A stretch of DNA of 64,000 nucleotides, taken from an uncultured Sulfitobacter sp. Its GTDB lineage: Bacteria > Pseudomonadota > Alphaproteobacteria > Rhodobacterales > Rhodobacteraceae. Position 1 is the stretch's first letter, and each line of letters begins with the position of its first letter. The position numbers were made by a program, and so were the translations under genes. Below the pieces are notes generated by a model that worked only from the letters and a program-made list of their open reading frames with translations, was not told the origin of the DNA and did no database searches. Positions 37,376-46,757 of the stretch are shown here, piece after piece. The stretch lies in assembly GCA_937138475.1 (NCBI GenBank), contig CAKZPD010000016.1, positions 1 to 64,000 of the forward strand. Reading direction: 5' to 3'.

Positions 37376-39237
37376 CAGCTTCGTCCAAACAAGCGTTCAA
37401 TATCGGCCAGCTTAAGTTCCACATAGGTGGGGCGCCCATGGTTGCATTGCCCCGAATGGGGGGTCGCCTCCATCTCGCGCAGAAGGGCATTCATTTCCTC
37501 GGCGCGCATCCACCGCCCGGAACGGATCGACCCATGACAGGCAATCCGGCTTAGGATGGCTTCGATCTTGGATTGCAACAGGGTGCTTTCCGGGGCGTCT
37601 GTCAATTCGTCCAGGATATCCAGAACCAAGGCGCGCGCATCGACCTGCCCCAAGATCGCCGGGGTTTCGCGCACCGCAACCGCCCCGCCGCCAAAGGCCT
37701 CGACCACCAAACCAAAGCTGGCCAATTGCGCCGCATGATCTAACAGCCGCGCACAGTCAGTCTCCGACAGCTCGATCACTTCGGGGATCAACAACGCCTG
37801 CGCGGCCACGCCGTTTTGCGCCATCTGTGATTTGAGGCGCTCATAAACCAGGCGTTCATGCGCGGCGTGTTGGTCAACAATCACCATGCCCGTCGCGGTT
37901 TGCGCGATGATATAGTTTTCATGAACCTGACCGCGTGCGGTTCCCAACGGATAATCAGGCGTTGCCGGATCGTTGTTTTCCCCCGTGGGCTGATGGTTTG
38001 CATCGCCCTGCCCGGTCTGGGGCGGGGGATCGACACGCCCCCACATCGGCGCGGTTTCTGCAAAACTTGCGGTCATCGGCCCGGACTGGGCGCGCGCCGA
38101 CGGCTGATGTTGATACACCCGCCCGCCCATCGGTTCAGGCCGCATGGCGCCCAGCGTCGCCCCCGCCACCGTGGTCGACGCCCGGTGCCCGGCCTCAGCC
38201 AGCGCATGCCGCAGCGCCGAAACAATCAGCCCGCGCGCCAGCCCCGGATCGCGAAAGCGGACCTCGGATTTGGCGGGATGCACGTTCACATCGACCAGAT
38301 GCGGATCAAGGTCCAAGAACAGCGCCGCCGCAGGGTGCCGGTCACGGCTAAGGAAATCGGCATAGGCGCCGCGCAGCGCCCCCACCAACAGCTTGTCGCG
38401 CACCGGGCGGCCATTCACGAACAGATATTGCGCCACCGCGCTGCCCCGCGAATAGGTTGGCAAAGCGGCAAAACCCGTCAGGTGGATCCCCTCGCGGGTG
38501 GCATCAATCGCCAGCGCATTTTCCGTGAAATCACGGCCCAAGACGCGCGCCAAACGCCCGCGCAGAGCGCCGAATAAATCGCCCTGTCCGGCTTGGGCGC
38601 GGAACACTTCGCGGCCGGGGCCGTCACCCGATACATCGCGCAGCACGAAATCGACAAAGGGTTCGGCCATGGCCAACCGTTTGACCACATCGCTGATCGC
38701 TTGCGCCTCGGCGCGGTCACTGCGCAGGAATTTCAACCGCGCCGGGGTGGCAAAGAACAGATCACGCAGGGTCACTGTTGTGCCTTGGTTCCGCGCCGCG
38801 GGCTTAACCGGGGCAGCCAGGCCACCGGTCACGGTAATCTGCGCGGCGGCGGCGCCTGCCGGGCGGCTGGTGATCGACAGACGTCCCACCGCCCCCAGCG
38901 ACGGCAGGGCCTCGCCGCGAAACCCAAAGCTGTGAATGTTCAGCAGGTCCGATCCGTCAATCTTTGAGGTCGCATGCCGCGACAACGCCAGCGGCAAATC
39001 CTGCGCCGACATCCCGCACCCGTCATCCGCCACGCGGATCAAGGTTTTTCCCCCATCCGCATAGTCGATTTCAATGCGCCCAGCGCCGGCGTCTATGGCG
39101 TTCTCGACCAGCTCCTTGACCGCCGAGGCGGGGCGCTCAACCACCTCGCCTGCGGCAATGCGATTGATGGCGCTGTCATCAAGTTGCCGGATAACCGGGG
39201 GCGATTTGCGGCCTATGTTGGGGTCTGTTGCGTTCAT
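37375..39237 (-). CDS. mutL: MutL, mismatch repair protein with endonuclease motif
   Basis: A 620-residue mismatch repair ATPase that links MutS to strand cleavage. N-terminal GHL motifs: [18 protein letters not shown] and [12 protein letters not shown]-terminal domain carries [12 protein letters not shown], i.e. the DQHA(X)2E(X)4E metal site of the nicking MutL class used where MutH is absent. A proline-rich, low-complexity linker (about 350-430) joins the parts. ATG 39237 ([11 protein letters not shown]) was chosen; the frame extends to 39378 without a ribosome site. Cotranscribed with rmuC. Confidence 0.96.
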   Translation of the reverse strand: MNATDPNIGRKSPPVIRQLDDSAINRIAAGEVVERPASAVKELVENAIDAGAGRIEIDYADGGKTLIRVADDGCGMSAQDLPLALSRHATSKIDGSDLLNIHSFGFRGEALPSLGAVGRLSITSRPAGAAAAQITVTGGLAAPVKPAARNQGTTVTLRDLFFATPARLKFLRSDRAEAQAISDVVKRLAMAEPFVDFVLRDVSGDGPGREVFRAQAGQGDLFGALRGRLARVLGRDFTENALAIDATREGIHLTGFAALPTYSRGSAVAQYLFVNGRPVRDKLLVGALRGAYADFLSRDRHPAAALFLDLDPHLVDVNVHPAKSEVRFRDPGLARGLIVSALRHALAEAGHRASTTVAGATLGAMRPEPMGGRVYQHQPSARAQSGPMTASFAETAPMWGRVDPPPQTGQGDANHQPTGENNDPATPDYPLGTARGQVHENYIIAQTATGMVIVDQHAAHERLVYERLKSQMAQNGVAAQALLIPEVIELSETDCARLLDHAAQLASFGLVVEAFGGGAVAVRETPAILGQVDARALVLDILDELTDAPESTLLQSKIEAILSRIACHGSIRSGRWMRAEEMNALLREMEATPHSGQCNHGRPTYVELKLADIERLFGRS

Positions 39238-39292
39238 GCCGCAAAACCTAGCATGAACAACCGCGATTCTGAAACCCGCTAAAGCTGATGAA

Positions 39293-40222
39293 TCACAGGG
39301 CCGCGCCATCCCCTGTGCGGTGACGGTGGCGGCCAAAAACTGCGGCCAGGGCCAGCATCGCCCCCGACACCGTGGCAATCATTCCAGCCGCCGACACCGA
39401 CGAATGATAGCCAAGCCACAACGGCCCATATCCTGCCAAAACATACCCAAGCACCGCCGCAAGCGCCGCGAACCCCACCGACCAAACCACCTGATGCCCC
39501 AAATCATTGGTGATCAGCCGCGCAGTGGCCGGGGGACAGATGAACATGGCAATCACGATGATGCTGCCCACGGCGTCAAAGGCCGCAACCGCCGCAATCG
39601 CCGATACCACGACCAACGCCAGCCCCAACGGGCCGGTGGCAATGCCAATGGTGCGGGCAAAGCGTTCATCGAATGTCGAAATCTTGAGCGGCCGCCACAA
39701 CAAAGCGACGAACAGCGCTTCGGCCAACAAGGTCAGCGCCATGCGCGGCAGCTCGACCGGCAGGTGGGCCAAGGCGGCGGGATCGGCCAGGCTGTGCCAG
39801 CCCGTGGCATCCAGCCATATCAGGCTTTCAAGATTGCCATAAAGTGCGTGCTCGACATCCAGATGCACATTCGATGTGTCCGATTGCTCAAGCAAAAGCA
39901 CACCGGCGGCGAACATGGCGGTAAAGACCACCCCCATGGCGGCGCCCGGTTCGATACGGCCAAGACGGCGAATTGCCTCGATTGCCATCACCGCCACCAC
40001 GGCAGCGGCTGCGGCCCCCAAAAGCATCGGCCAGGTGGTCGCCGCCCCGGTGATCAAAAACGCGACAACGATACCGGGCAACACCACATGGCTGATGGCA
40101 TCGCCAATCAGCGCCTGACGGCGCAGCAGCAGGAAATTCCCCGGCAGGGCACAGGCCACCGCGACACAGATGCCAATCAACATCGGCACCAGCGACAGGG
40201 GGACAAACTCGGATCCACTCAT
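39293..40222 (-). CDS. sitD: Mn/Fe ABC transporter permease (SitD-like)
   Basis: A 309-residue inner-membrane protein of the ABC-3 metal permease family, about 8-9 helices. [25 protein letters not shown] is the family signature. Last gene of sitABCD; overlaps sitC by 4 bases. Imports Mn(2+) (or Fe(2+)) with SitC as partner channel. Confidence 0.92.
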   Translation of the reverse strand: MSGSEFVPLSLVPMLIGICVAVACALPGNFLLLRRQALIGDAISHVVLPGIVVAFLITGAATTWPMLLGAAAAAVVAVMAIEAIRRLGRIEPGAAMGVVFTAMFAAGVLLLEQSDTSNVHLDVEHALYGNLESLIWLDATGWHSLADPAALAHLPVELPRMALTLLAEALFVALLWRPLKISTFDERFARTIGIATGPLGLALVVVSAIAAVAAFDAVGSIIVIAMFICPPATARLITNDLGHQVVWSVGFAALAAVLGYVLAGYGPLWLGYHSSVSAAGMIATVSGAMLALAAVFGRHRHRTGDGAAL

Positions 40223-41427
40223 GGCCGGGATACCTCGTGGGGTTGCGGCAGGCGCTGATCTATTTCATCCAATTGATCGACGGTCAGCACGGTCTCGATC
40301 GGGGTCAGCCCGTCGTAATGCGCCGCTGCGGCCTCAAAGCTGGGGTCTTGCCGGACAAGCTGCCAGCGGGTTTCATCCAGCAGCGCCTTGCCGGCACGGG
40401 CCCGCCCGGCAGGGGTCGCAACACCGTCAGGCAGGGCCAACCCCTCGCGGCGCAAAAGGCGCAGGGTCAGCGGCTCATAGATGGGTTGCCCCTGCGCCAA
40501 CGCCAGCAACCCCTGGCGCAAATGCACCCGGCGCTGAAACATGCGGTGACGCAGAACCGCAGATAACACACCGCGCTGCGGTGCCAGCAACAGCGACACC
40601 GCAAAAATCGCAAACCCCACCAAGACGATAATCGGCCCCGTTGGCAAATCCGGCAGGGCCGCAGAAAACGCCGCGCCCAAATAAGCCGCCCCCCCGCCAA
40701 ACACGCCCGACAGCACAACCACATGATCGGTGCGTTCCGTCCAAAACCGCGCTGTGACCGGCGGAATGATCAGCAAGGCAACAATCAAAATCAGCCCGAC
40801 GATCTTCAGGCCCACCACCGTGACCGCCAGCACCAAACCCATCATGGCCAAATCGGTGCGCGCCACGTTCAACCCGGTCGATGCGGCAAATCCCGGATCA
40901 AAGGCCGCCAGCGTCAGCGGCCGCCGCAGCGCCAGCACCAGCCCCAGCGTCAGCGCCGCCGCCCCCGCAATGATCATCGCATCTGATCGCAACATCCCGG
41001 CGGTTGAACCAAGCAAGAACCCCTCAAGCCCGGCCTGCTGGCCGGCGCTCATGGTTTGGATCATCGTCAACAATACCACGCCAAAGCCGAAAAACACCGA
41101 CAGCACCGCGCCGATCGCCGCGTCTTCGGCCAAGCGCGTCCGGCTTGCCAGCCACGCCACCCCCAAAAGCCCAAGCGCCGCAGATACCGCCGCGCCCCCC
41201 AATAATCCGATCAGGTTGCGGCCATCTCCGCCAAAGGCGACCATCACCATAAAGGCCAGCCCCACCCCCGGCAGCGTCGCATGTGAAATCGCATCTGAAA
41301 CCAAGGCCCGCTTGCGCAGAAACAAAAACGTGCCGCCGACCCCGGCCGCCATGCCCAAAAGCATCGCCCCCAACGTCACCAGCGTGGCGTTATAGCCAAG
41401 CTGAAACAGCAGCGCGTCGCGGATCAT
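40219..41427 (-). CDS. sitC: Mn/Fe ABC transporter permease with C-terminal DtxR-like helix-turn-helix (SitC-like)
   Basis: A 402-residue ABC-3 permease. The first 285 residues form 8-9 membrane helices with FLFLRKRALVSDAISHATLPGVGLAF. The last about 110 residues are soluble and helical (FQRRVHLRQGLLALAQGQP onward, RLLRREGLALPDGVATPAGRARAGKALLDETRW), resembling the wHTH extension found in some TroC/MntB permeases. That makes it about 115 residues longer than SitD. Overlaps sitB and sitD by 4 bases each. Confidence 0.92.
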   Translation of the reverse strand: MIRDALLFQLGYNATLVTLGAMLLGMAAGVGGTFLFLRKRALVSDAISHATLPGVGLAFMVMVAFGGDGRNLIGLLGGAAVSAALGLLGVAWLASRTRLAEDAAIGAVLSVFFGFGVVLLTMIQTMSAGQQAGLEGFLLGSTAGMLRSDAMIIAGAAALTLGLVLALRRPLTLAAFDPGFAASTGLNVARTDLAMMGLVLAVTVVGLKIVGLILIVALLIIPPVTARFWTERTDHVVVLSGVFGGGAAYLGAAFSAALPDLPTGPIIVLVGFAIFAVSLLLAPQRGVLSAVLRHRMFQRRVHLRQGLLALAQGQPIYEPLTLRLLRREGLALPDGVATPAGRARAGKALLDETRWQLVRQDPSFEAAAAHYDGLTPIETVLTVDQLDEIDQRLPQPHEVSRP

Positions 41428-42239
41428 CTGGCGGCCAGCGCCCGGCCGATCTGATCCATTTGCGCACCGGCCAGACGCCCGCCATAGGTTTCTTGTAGGG
41501 TGCGCTCGGTAAAGGCCTCGGCCAGGGGGCCTTCGGCGATCTTGCGCGTGTTGATCATGAACACATGATCGAAATATTCGCTGACGGTGGACAGATCATG
41601 GTGCACGGCCACAACCGTCTTGCCTGCATCGCGCAGGGATTTCAGCACGTTGATGATCGCCTTTTCCGTTGCCGCATCGACACCGGCAAAAGGCTCATCC
41701 AGCAGATAAAGCTGGGCCTCTTGTGCCAGGGCCCGCGCCAAAAAGACCCGCTGCTGTTGTCCGCCCGACAGCTGGCCGATCTGCCGGCTTGCAAAGCTTT
41801 CCATACCCACGCGCGCCAAACAGGCCAAGGCTTTGGCGCGGTGCGGGGCGCGCACCCGGCGCAAAAGCCCCAACTGCGGGAACAGCCCCATCATCACCAC
41901 ATCCAGAACCCGCGTCGGGAAATCCCAATCCACCGAAGCCCGCTGAGGCACATAGGCGATCTTGTGGCGCTGGCGCCTGATCGGTTGCCCAAACACCAAT
42001 GTCTGCCCCGCCAGTGGCGCAATGATCCCCAGCGCCGCCTTGAGCAAGGTCGACTTGCCCGCCCCATTGGGGCCGATAATGGCGGTCATCGCGCCGGGCG
42101 CCACGGTCATATCCACCGAAAAAATCGCCGGCTTTTGGCCATAGGATACGGTCATACCGCGAATCGCCAACGGGCTTTGCATCCGCGCCGCGTGGTCGTC
42201 CATCGCTTGTCCGTCGCTGACGGCGAGTTCAAGTCCCAT
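41424..42239 (-). CDS. sitB: Mn/Fe ABC transporter ATPase (SitB-like)
   Basis: A 271-residue cytoplasmic ATPase. Walker A GPNGAGKSTLL, signature LSGGQQQRVFLARAL and Walker B LYLLDEPFAGVD are intact. The first 25 residues precede the domain. ATG 42239 has GGGAG seven bases upstream and starts 2 bases after the sitA stop. Energises SitCD. Confidence 0.95.
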   Translation of the reverse strand: MGLELAVSDGQAMDDHAARMQSPLAIRGMTVSYGQKPAIFSVDMTVAPGAMTAIIGPNGAGKSTLLKAALGIIAPLAGQTLVFGQPIRRQRHKIAYVPQRASVDWDFPTRVLDVVMMGLFPQLGLLRRVRAPHRAKALACLARVGMESFASRQIGQLSGGQQQRVFLARALAQEAQLYLLDEPFAGVDAATEKAIINVLKSLRDAGKTVVAVHHDLSTVSEYFDHVFMINTRKIAEGPLAEAFTERTLQETYGGRLAGAQMDQIGRALAAR

Positions 42240-42241
42240 GC

Positions 42242-43216
42242 TTAGCTCCCTGCCCGGAGGCGGCCCAAAAAGCCCGCCGCGCTGATATCCGCGCCCAGCG
42301 CCCGCGCTATGGTCGTGACGTTGTGATCAATCATACCGATATACGTTCCCTCATAGGTGCCCTCGGGCCCCATGGCATCGCTGAACAGCGCACCGCCAAC
42401 AACCACTTGATGGCCCTGCGCCGCCGCCCCTTCGATCAACGCGCGTATGTTGCGCTCTGACACAGATGTTTCGACAAACACCGCCCGGATGTTGCGTGCC
42501 ACCAACACCGATACCAAGGCGCTGATCCGGTTCAGGCCTGCCTCGCTTTCGGTTGAAATGCCCTGAATACCAATGACATCGAAATCATAGGCCTTGCCAA
42601 AATACCCAAAGGCATCATGCGCTGTCAGCAGAACCCGTTGCGCCGGTGGCACCTGCGCCAAAACCGACCGGCAATAGCGGTCAAGCCCGCCGACCTCTTG
42701 GGCCAGTTCGGCGGCATTGGCGGCAAATGTCGCCGCGTTTTCCGGGCGCGCCTGTGTCAGGCTTTGGGTGATGTTCTGAACGACCAACGCCCAGATCGAC
42801 GGGTCCATCCAGACGTGCGGATCAAACCGGTCCGGGTAATCGGCATGACCATGCAGCAGGGCGCGCGGCAGATCCTCGGCCACGGCCACCACTTGGCGCT
42901 TGCGGGCCAAATCCTCAAAGAACCGCTCAAGCTGGGCCTCAAGATACAACCCGTGCCACAAGACCAGATCGGCACGGGTCATGGCCACGATATCCGACCG
43001 CGTGGCGCGATAGGAATGCGGATCAACCCCGGCCCCCATCAACGCCTGCACCTCGACTGCGTCGCCGCCGATACGGCGGGCGGCATCGGCGATCATCCCG
43101 GTGGTCGCCACAATCCGCAGCGGCGCGCCCCCGGCCCAAACGCGTGGTGCAAGACCAATGGCCGCCAACCCCATAAGGGCGGCGCGGCGGGAAAACGGTT
43201 GATGCAATTTGTCCAT
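42242..43216 (-). CDS. sitA: Manganese-binding periplasmic protein (SitA-like, cluster A-I)
   Basis: A 324-residue metal-binding protein. Twin-arginine or Sec-like N-terminus (FSRRAALMGLAAIGLAPRVWA, about residues 8-28). Expected metal ligands: His in GVDPHSYRAT, His in RFDPHVWMDPSIW, Glu in TSVSERNIRAL region and Asp in IGMIDHNV. The His/His/Glu/Asp set points to Mn(2+) or Fe(2+) rather than Zn(2+). No His-rich loop is present. ATG 43216 was chosen over an upstream frame to 43294. Promoter region carries inverted repeats at 43237-43274. Confidence 0.93.
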   Translation of the reverse strand: MDKLHQPFSRRAALMGLAAIGLAPRVWAGGAPLRIVATTGMIADAARRIGGDAVEVQALMGAGVDPHSYRATRSDIVAMTRADLVLWHGLYLEAQLERFFEDLARKRQVVAVAEDLPRALLHGHADYPDRFDPHVWMDPSIWALVVQNITQSLTQARPENAATFAANAAELAQEVGGLDRYCRSVLAQVPPAQRVLLTAHDAFGYFGKAYDFDVIGIQGISTESEAGLNRISALVSVLVARNIRAVFVETSVSERNIRALIEGAAAQGHQVVVGGALFSDAMGPEGTYEGTYIGMIDHNVTTIARALGADISAAGFLGRLRAGS

Positions 43217-43236
43217 GAACTTGAATATGAGAATTA

Positions 43237-43274
43237 TTCGCAACAAGTCAATTGCAATTGCGAATGGCTCGCAA
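43237..43274. promoter_or_regulatory. Mur/Fur-type operator repeats before sitABCD
   Basis: TTGCGA-ATGGC-TCGCAA (43258-43274) is a perfect inverted repeat, and a further half site TTCGCAA (43237-43243) lies 15 bases away. The pattern TTGCRAATNNNTYGCAA resembles Mur boxes of alphaproteobacterial sit operons, though the base match is only approximate. Manganese repression of sit is therefore likely. Confidence 0.5.
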
Positions 43275-43358
43275 TAAATCGCCTGTGACAGCATCGCTTG
43301 CCAAGGTCTTGGGCGCGTGCCAATTTAGCCGCCAACACCCCAGGTTAAGGACCACGAA

Positions 43359-44372
43359 ATGACAGCCTCATCGGGCCACAGCAGCACTCAGGCGGTGATA
43401 ACAGGCGCCGGGCAGCTGCCCCTTGTTCCGCTGGCCCGCAACAGCGGTATGGCGCTGGATCTGGATTGGGTCGCGCGGGTTCAGGCCAACACCTCGGCGA
43501 TTGAACGGCGCGCCGCCACCATCGCCGCCCGGCGCAGCGTCAAAAAGGCCCATCAGGCGGCCTGGTTGCTCAAGGCCATCAGCTGTATCGACTTGACCAC
43601 CCTGTCGGGGGATGACACCGAACACCGTGTGGCGCGGCTTTGCGCCAAAGCCCGCCGTCCGCTTGACCCAACGCTTGAGCGCGCCCTTGGTCTGCGCGGG
43701 CTGACCACCGGCGCGGTTTGTGTCTATCACGAGATGATCCCCGCCGCCCTGCGCGCGCTTGAGGGCACGACCATCCCGGTGGCTGCCGTCAGCACCGGGT
43801 TTCCGGCCGGCCTGTCGCCCCTGCCACTGCGGATCGCGGAAATTGAACAAAGCGTCGCAGCAGGCGCCAGCGAAATTGATATCGTCATCTCGCGGCGGCA
43901 TGTGCTGGGCGGTGACTGGCAAGCGCTTTATGACGAAATGCGCGCCTTTCGCGCAGCCTGCGGCAAGGCCCACGTCAAAGCCATCCTCGCCACGGGCGAA
44001 CTGGGCAGCCTGCGCAATGTGGCGCGCGCCTCATTGGTGTGCATGATGGCCGGCGCCGATTTCATCAAGACATCGACCGGCAAGGAAAGCGTGAATGCAA
44101 CCCTGCCAGTGTCTTTGGTGATGATCCGCGCCATTCGCGATTTTCACGCCCGCACCGGCTTTCATGTCGGGTACAAGCCTGCGGGCGGCATATCCAAGGC
44201 CAAGGATGCCCTGACCTATCTGGCGCTGATAAAAGAGGAACTGGGCAACCGCTGGCTGGCGCCCGATCTTTTTCGGTTCGGGGCGTCGTCCTTGCTCAAT
44301 GATATTGAACGCCAGCTGGAACATCACGTCACCGGAAACTATTCCGCCAGTTATCGCCACGCGACCAGCTAG
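43359..44372 (+). CDS. deoC: Deoxyribose-phosphate aldolase, long form
   Basis: A 337-residue class I aldolase splitting 2-deoxyribose 5-phosphate to acetaldehyde and glyceraldehyde 3-phosphate. The Schiff-base lysine is in ADFIKTSTGKESVNATLP; a second lysine motif is GYKPAGGISKAKDAL, and IDIVISRRHVLGGDW precedes it. At 337 residues it is 80-110 longer than E. coli DeoC, mostly an N-terminal helical extension of about 75 residues, as in the eukaryote-like DERA group. 30 bases before the aldehyde dehydrogenase; the pair forms a small operon. Confidence 0.95.
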   Translation: MTASSGHSSTQAVITGAGQLPLVPLARNSGMALDLDWVARVQANTSAIERRAATIAARRSVKKAHQAAWLLKAISCIDLTTLSGDDTEHRVARLCAKARRPLDPTLERALGLRGLTTGAVCVYHEMIPAALRALEGTTIPVAAVSTGFPAGLSPLPLRIAEIEQSVAAGASEIDIVISRRHVLGGDWQALYDEMRAFRAACGKAHVKAILATGELGSLRNVARASLVCMMAGADFIKTSTGKESVNATLPVSLVMIRAIRDFHARTGFHVGYKPAGGISKAKDALTYLALIKEELGNRWLAPDLFRFGASSLLNDIERQLEHHVTGNYSASYRHATS

Positions 44373-44402
44373 GCCCATCCGGCCCATTGATAAGGTATTG
44401 AT

Positions 44403-46757
44403 ATGACCGTCTCGGAGATTTTTGACACCATGGAATATGGCGCCGCCCCCGAAAGCACCGCCGAGGCGCAGGCTTGGCTGGACCGGCACCCGGATGGTTT
44501 TGGCCATTTCATCGGCGGGCGCTTTACCGCGCCGCAGGATCTGTTTGACAGCAAGAACCCCGCAACGGGCGCCCGGCTGGCGCGGGTCTCAGGCGGCAGC
44601 GCCGCCGACATCCAAGCCGCCGTGCAAGCGGCCCGCAAGGCGCAGCCGGCCTGGGAACGGCGCGGCGGTCATGGACGCGCCAAGGTGCTTTATGCGTTGG
44701 CGCGGCTGCTGCAAAAACACAGCCGCCTGTTTGCCGTGCTGGAAACCCTGGACAACGGCAAACCGATCCGCGAGGCGCGCGATATCGACATCCCGCTGGC
44801 CCAGCGACATTTTTACTATCATGCCGGCATGGCCCAGCTGATGGACAGCGAATTGCCGGACCAGCGCGCGCTGGGGGTTTGCGGCCAGATCATCCCATGG
44901 AATTTTCCGCTGTTGATGCTGGCGTGGAAAATTGCCCCGGCCTTGGCCATGGGCAACACGGTGGTGCTGAAACCGGCAGAATACACGCCCCTGACCGCGC
45001 TGCTGTTTGCCCAGATCTGCCGGGAGGCCGGCGTGCCCAAAGGCGTGGTCAATATCGTCACCGGCGCCGGAGACACAGGCCAGCATCTGGTCGCCGCCCC
45101 CGTCGACAAGATCGCCTTTACCGGATCAACCGCCGTCGGTCGGGCCATCCGCCAAGCCACCGCCGGCACCGGCAAGGCGCTGACCCTCGAGCTGGGCGGC
45201 AAAAGCCCCTATATCGTCTTTGATGACGCCGATCTGGACTCAGCAGTCGAGGGGCTGGTGGATGCCATCTGGTTCAATCAGGGTCAGGTGTGCTGCGCCG
45301 GCTCGCGGTTGTTGGTGCATGAACCCGTGGCCAAGGATTTTCACGCCCGGCTGCGCGCCCGCATGGACAAGCTGCGCGTCGGCGACCCCCTGGACAAAAA
45401 CACCGATGTCGGCGCGATTGTCGACCCTGTGCAGCTGGCGTCGATCACCGCCAAGCTTGCCGCGAACACGGCCGGCACCACCCACGTCAGCGCCGCGCCC
45501 CTGCCCCAGGGCGGCTGCTTTTACCCCCCGACATTGATCGAAAACCTCAATCCGGCCGATCCCCTGATGCAAGAGGAAATCTTTGGCCCGGTTCTGGTCT
45601 CGACCACCTTCCGCACCCCGGCCGAGGCGGTGCAACTGGCCAACAATACCCGCTATGGGCTGGCCGCCACAGTCTGGAGCGAAAACATCAATCTGGCGCT
45701 GGATATCGCGCCCAAACTGGCGGCGGGGATCGTTTGGGTCAATGCCACCAACCTGATGGACGCTGCCGCCGGATTCGGCGGGGTGCGCGAAAGCGGCTTT
45801 GGCCGCGAAGGCGGCTGGGACGGGCTGCGCGCCTATACCAAAGACCGCGCGCCGCAGCGGGCACTGAAACCCACGCCCCTGCCCGCCCCGCAAACCGACG
45901 CGCCGGTGATCGCCGGCGGCATCGACCGCACCTGCAAACTGTATATCGGCGGCAAACAAACCCGCCCAGATGGCGGCCACAGCGCCCCGGTCTTTGCCAA
46001 AGCCGGCGGGCTGCTCGGCCACGTCCCGGTGGCCGGGCGCAAAGATGTGCGCGCCGCCGTCGAAGCGGCCAGCGCCGCCAGCGGCTGGGCCCGCAGCACC
46101 GGCCACCTGCGGGCACAAATCCTGTATTATCTGGCCGAGAACATGGAACAACGCCGCGATACGCTGGCCCGGAACCTGGACGCAATGCGCGGCGGCAAGA
46201 CCGGCGCCCGCGAAGTCGACGCCAGCATTCGGCGGCTGTTCACCTATGCCGCATGGGCCGATAAATTCGAAGGCCGCGTGCATGGGGTGCCCCTGCGCGG
46301 CATCGCCATCGGCCTAAAGGAACCGGTGGGCATCATCGGCGCCATCTGCCCGGACGAAGCGCCGCTTTTGGGGCTGGTGTCCTGCATGGCACCCGCCGTG
46401 GCCATGGGCAACCGCATCGTTTTGGCCGCGTCGCAAAGCCATCCGCTGATCGTTGCCGATCTTATCCAACTGCTTGAAACCTCGGATATTCCGGCGGGGG
46501 TGGTGAACATCCTGACCGGCCCGCACGAGGATCTGGCCAACACCATGTCCGGCCATATGGAAATCGACGCCATCTGGAGCTTTGGCAGCAGCCCGGCCTT
46601 GCCACGCATCGTCGAACATGGCGCTGCCTCCAACATCAAACGCAGCTGGGTCAACCACGGTCTGGCCCGCAACTGGGAGGGGCCAATGGGCGAAGGCCGC
46701 GCCTTTTTGAACGCGGCGACCGAAACAAAAACCGTTTGGGTGCCCTACGGCGAATAA
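44403..46757 (+). CDS. Tandem-domain aldehyde dehydrogenase, second domain inactive
   Basis: A 784-residue protein with two ALDH domains. Domain 1 (about 30-490) is complete: IPWNFPLLMLAWKIAPALAMGNTVVLKPAEYTP, catalytic Glu in LELGGKSPYIVFDDADLD and catalytic Cys in NQGQVCCAGSRLLV. Domain 2 (about 505-784) repeats the cofactor fold (VGIIGAICPDEAPLLGLVSCMAPAVAMGNRIVLAAS) but ends before a Cys motif and is not catalytic. The 3' end overlaps the convergent M16 peptidase gene by 13 bases. Following deoC, it probably oxidises the acetaldehyde released. Confidence 0.9.
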   Translation: MTVSEIFDTMEYGAAPESTAEAQAWLDRHPDGFGHFIGGRFTAPQDLFDSKNPATGARLARVSGGSAADIQAAVQAARKAQPAWERRGGHGRAKVLYALARLLQKHSRLFAVLETLDNGKPIREARDIDIPLAQRHFYYHAGMAQLMDSELPDQRALGVCGQIIPWNFPLLMLAWKIAPALAMGNTVVLKPAEYTPLTALLFAQICREAGVPKGVVNIVTGAGDTGQHLVAAPVDKIAFTGSTAVGRAIRQATAGTGKALTLELGGKSPYIVFDDADLDSAVEGLVDAIWFNQGQVCCAGSRLLVHEPVAKDFHARLRARMDKLRVGDPLDKNTDVGAIVDPVQLASITAKLAANTAGTTHVSAAPLPQGGCFYPPTLIENLNPADPLMQEEIFGPVLVSTTFRTPAEAVQLANNTRYGLAATVWSENINLALDIAPKLAAGIVWVNATNLMDAAAGFGGVRESGFGREGGWDGLRAYTKDRAPQRALKPTPLPAPQTDAPVIAGGIDRTCKLYIGGKQTRPDGGHSAPVFAKAGGLLGHVPVAGRKDVRAAVEAASAASGWARSTGHLRAQILYYLAENMEQRRDTLARNLDAMRGGKTGAREVDASIRRLFTYAAWADKFEGRVHGVPLRGIAIGLKEPVGIIGAICPDEAPLLGLVSCMAPAVAMGNRIVLAASQSHPLIVADLIQLLETSDIPAGVVNILTGPHEDLANTMSGHMEIDAIWSFGSSPALPRIVEHGAASNIKRSWVNHGLARNWEGPMGEGRAFLNAATETKTVWVPYGE

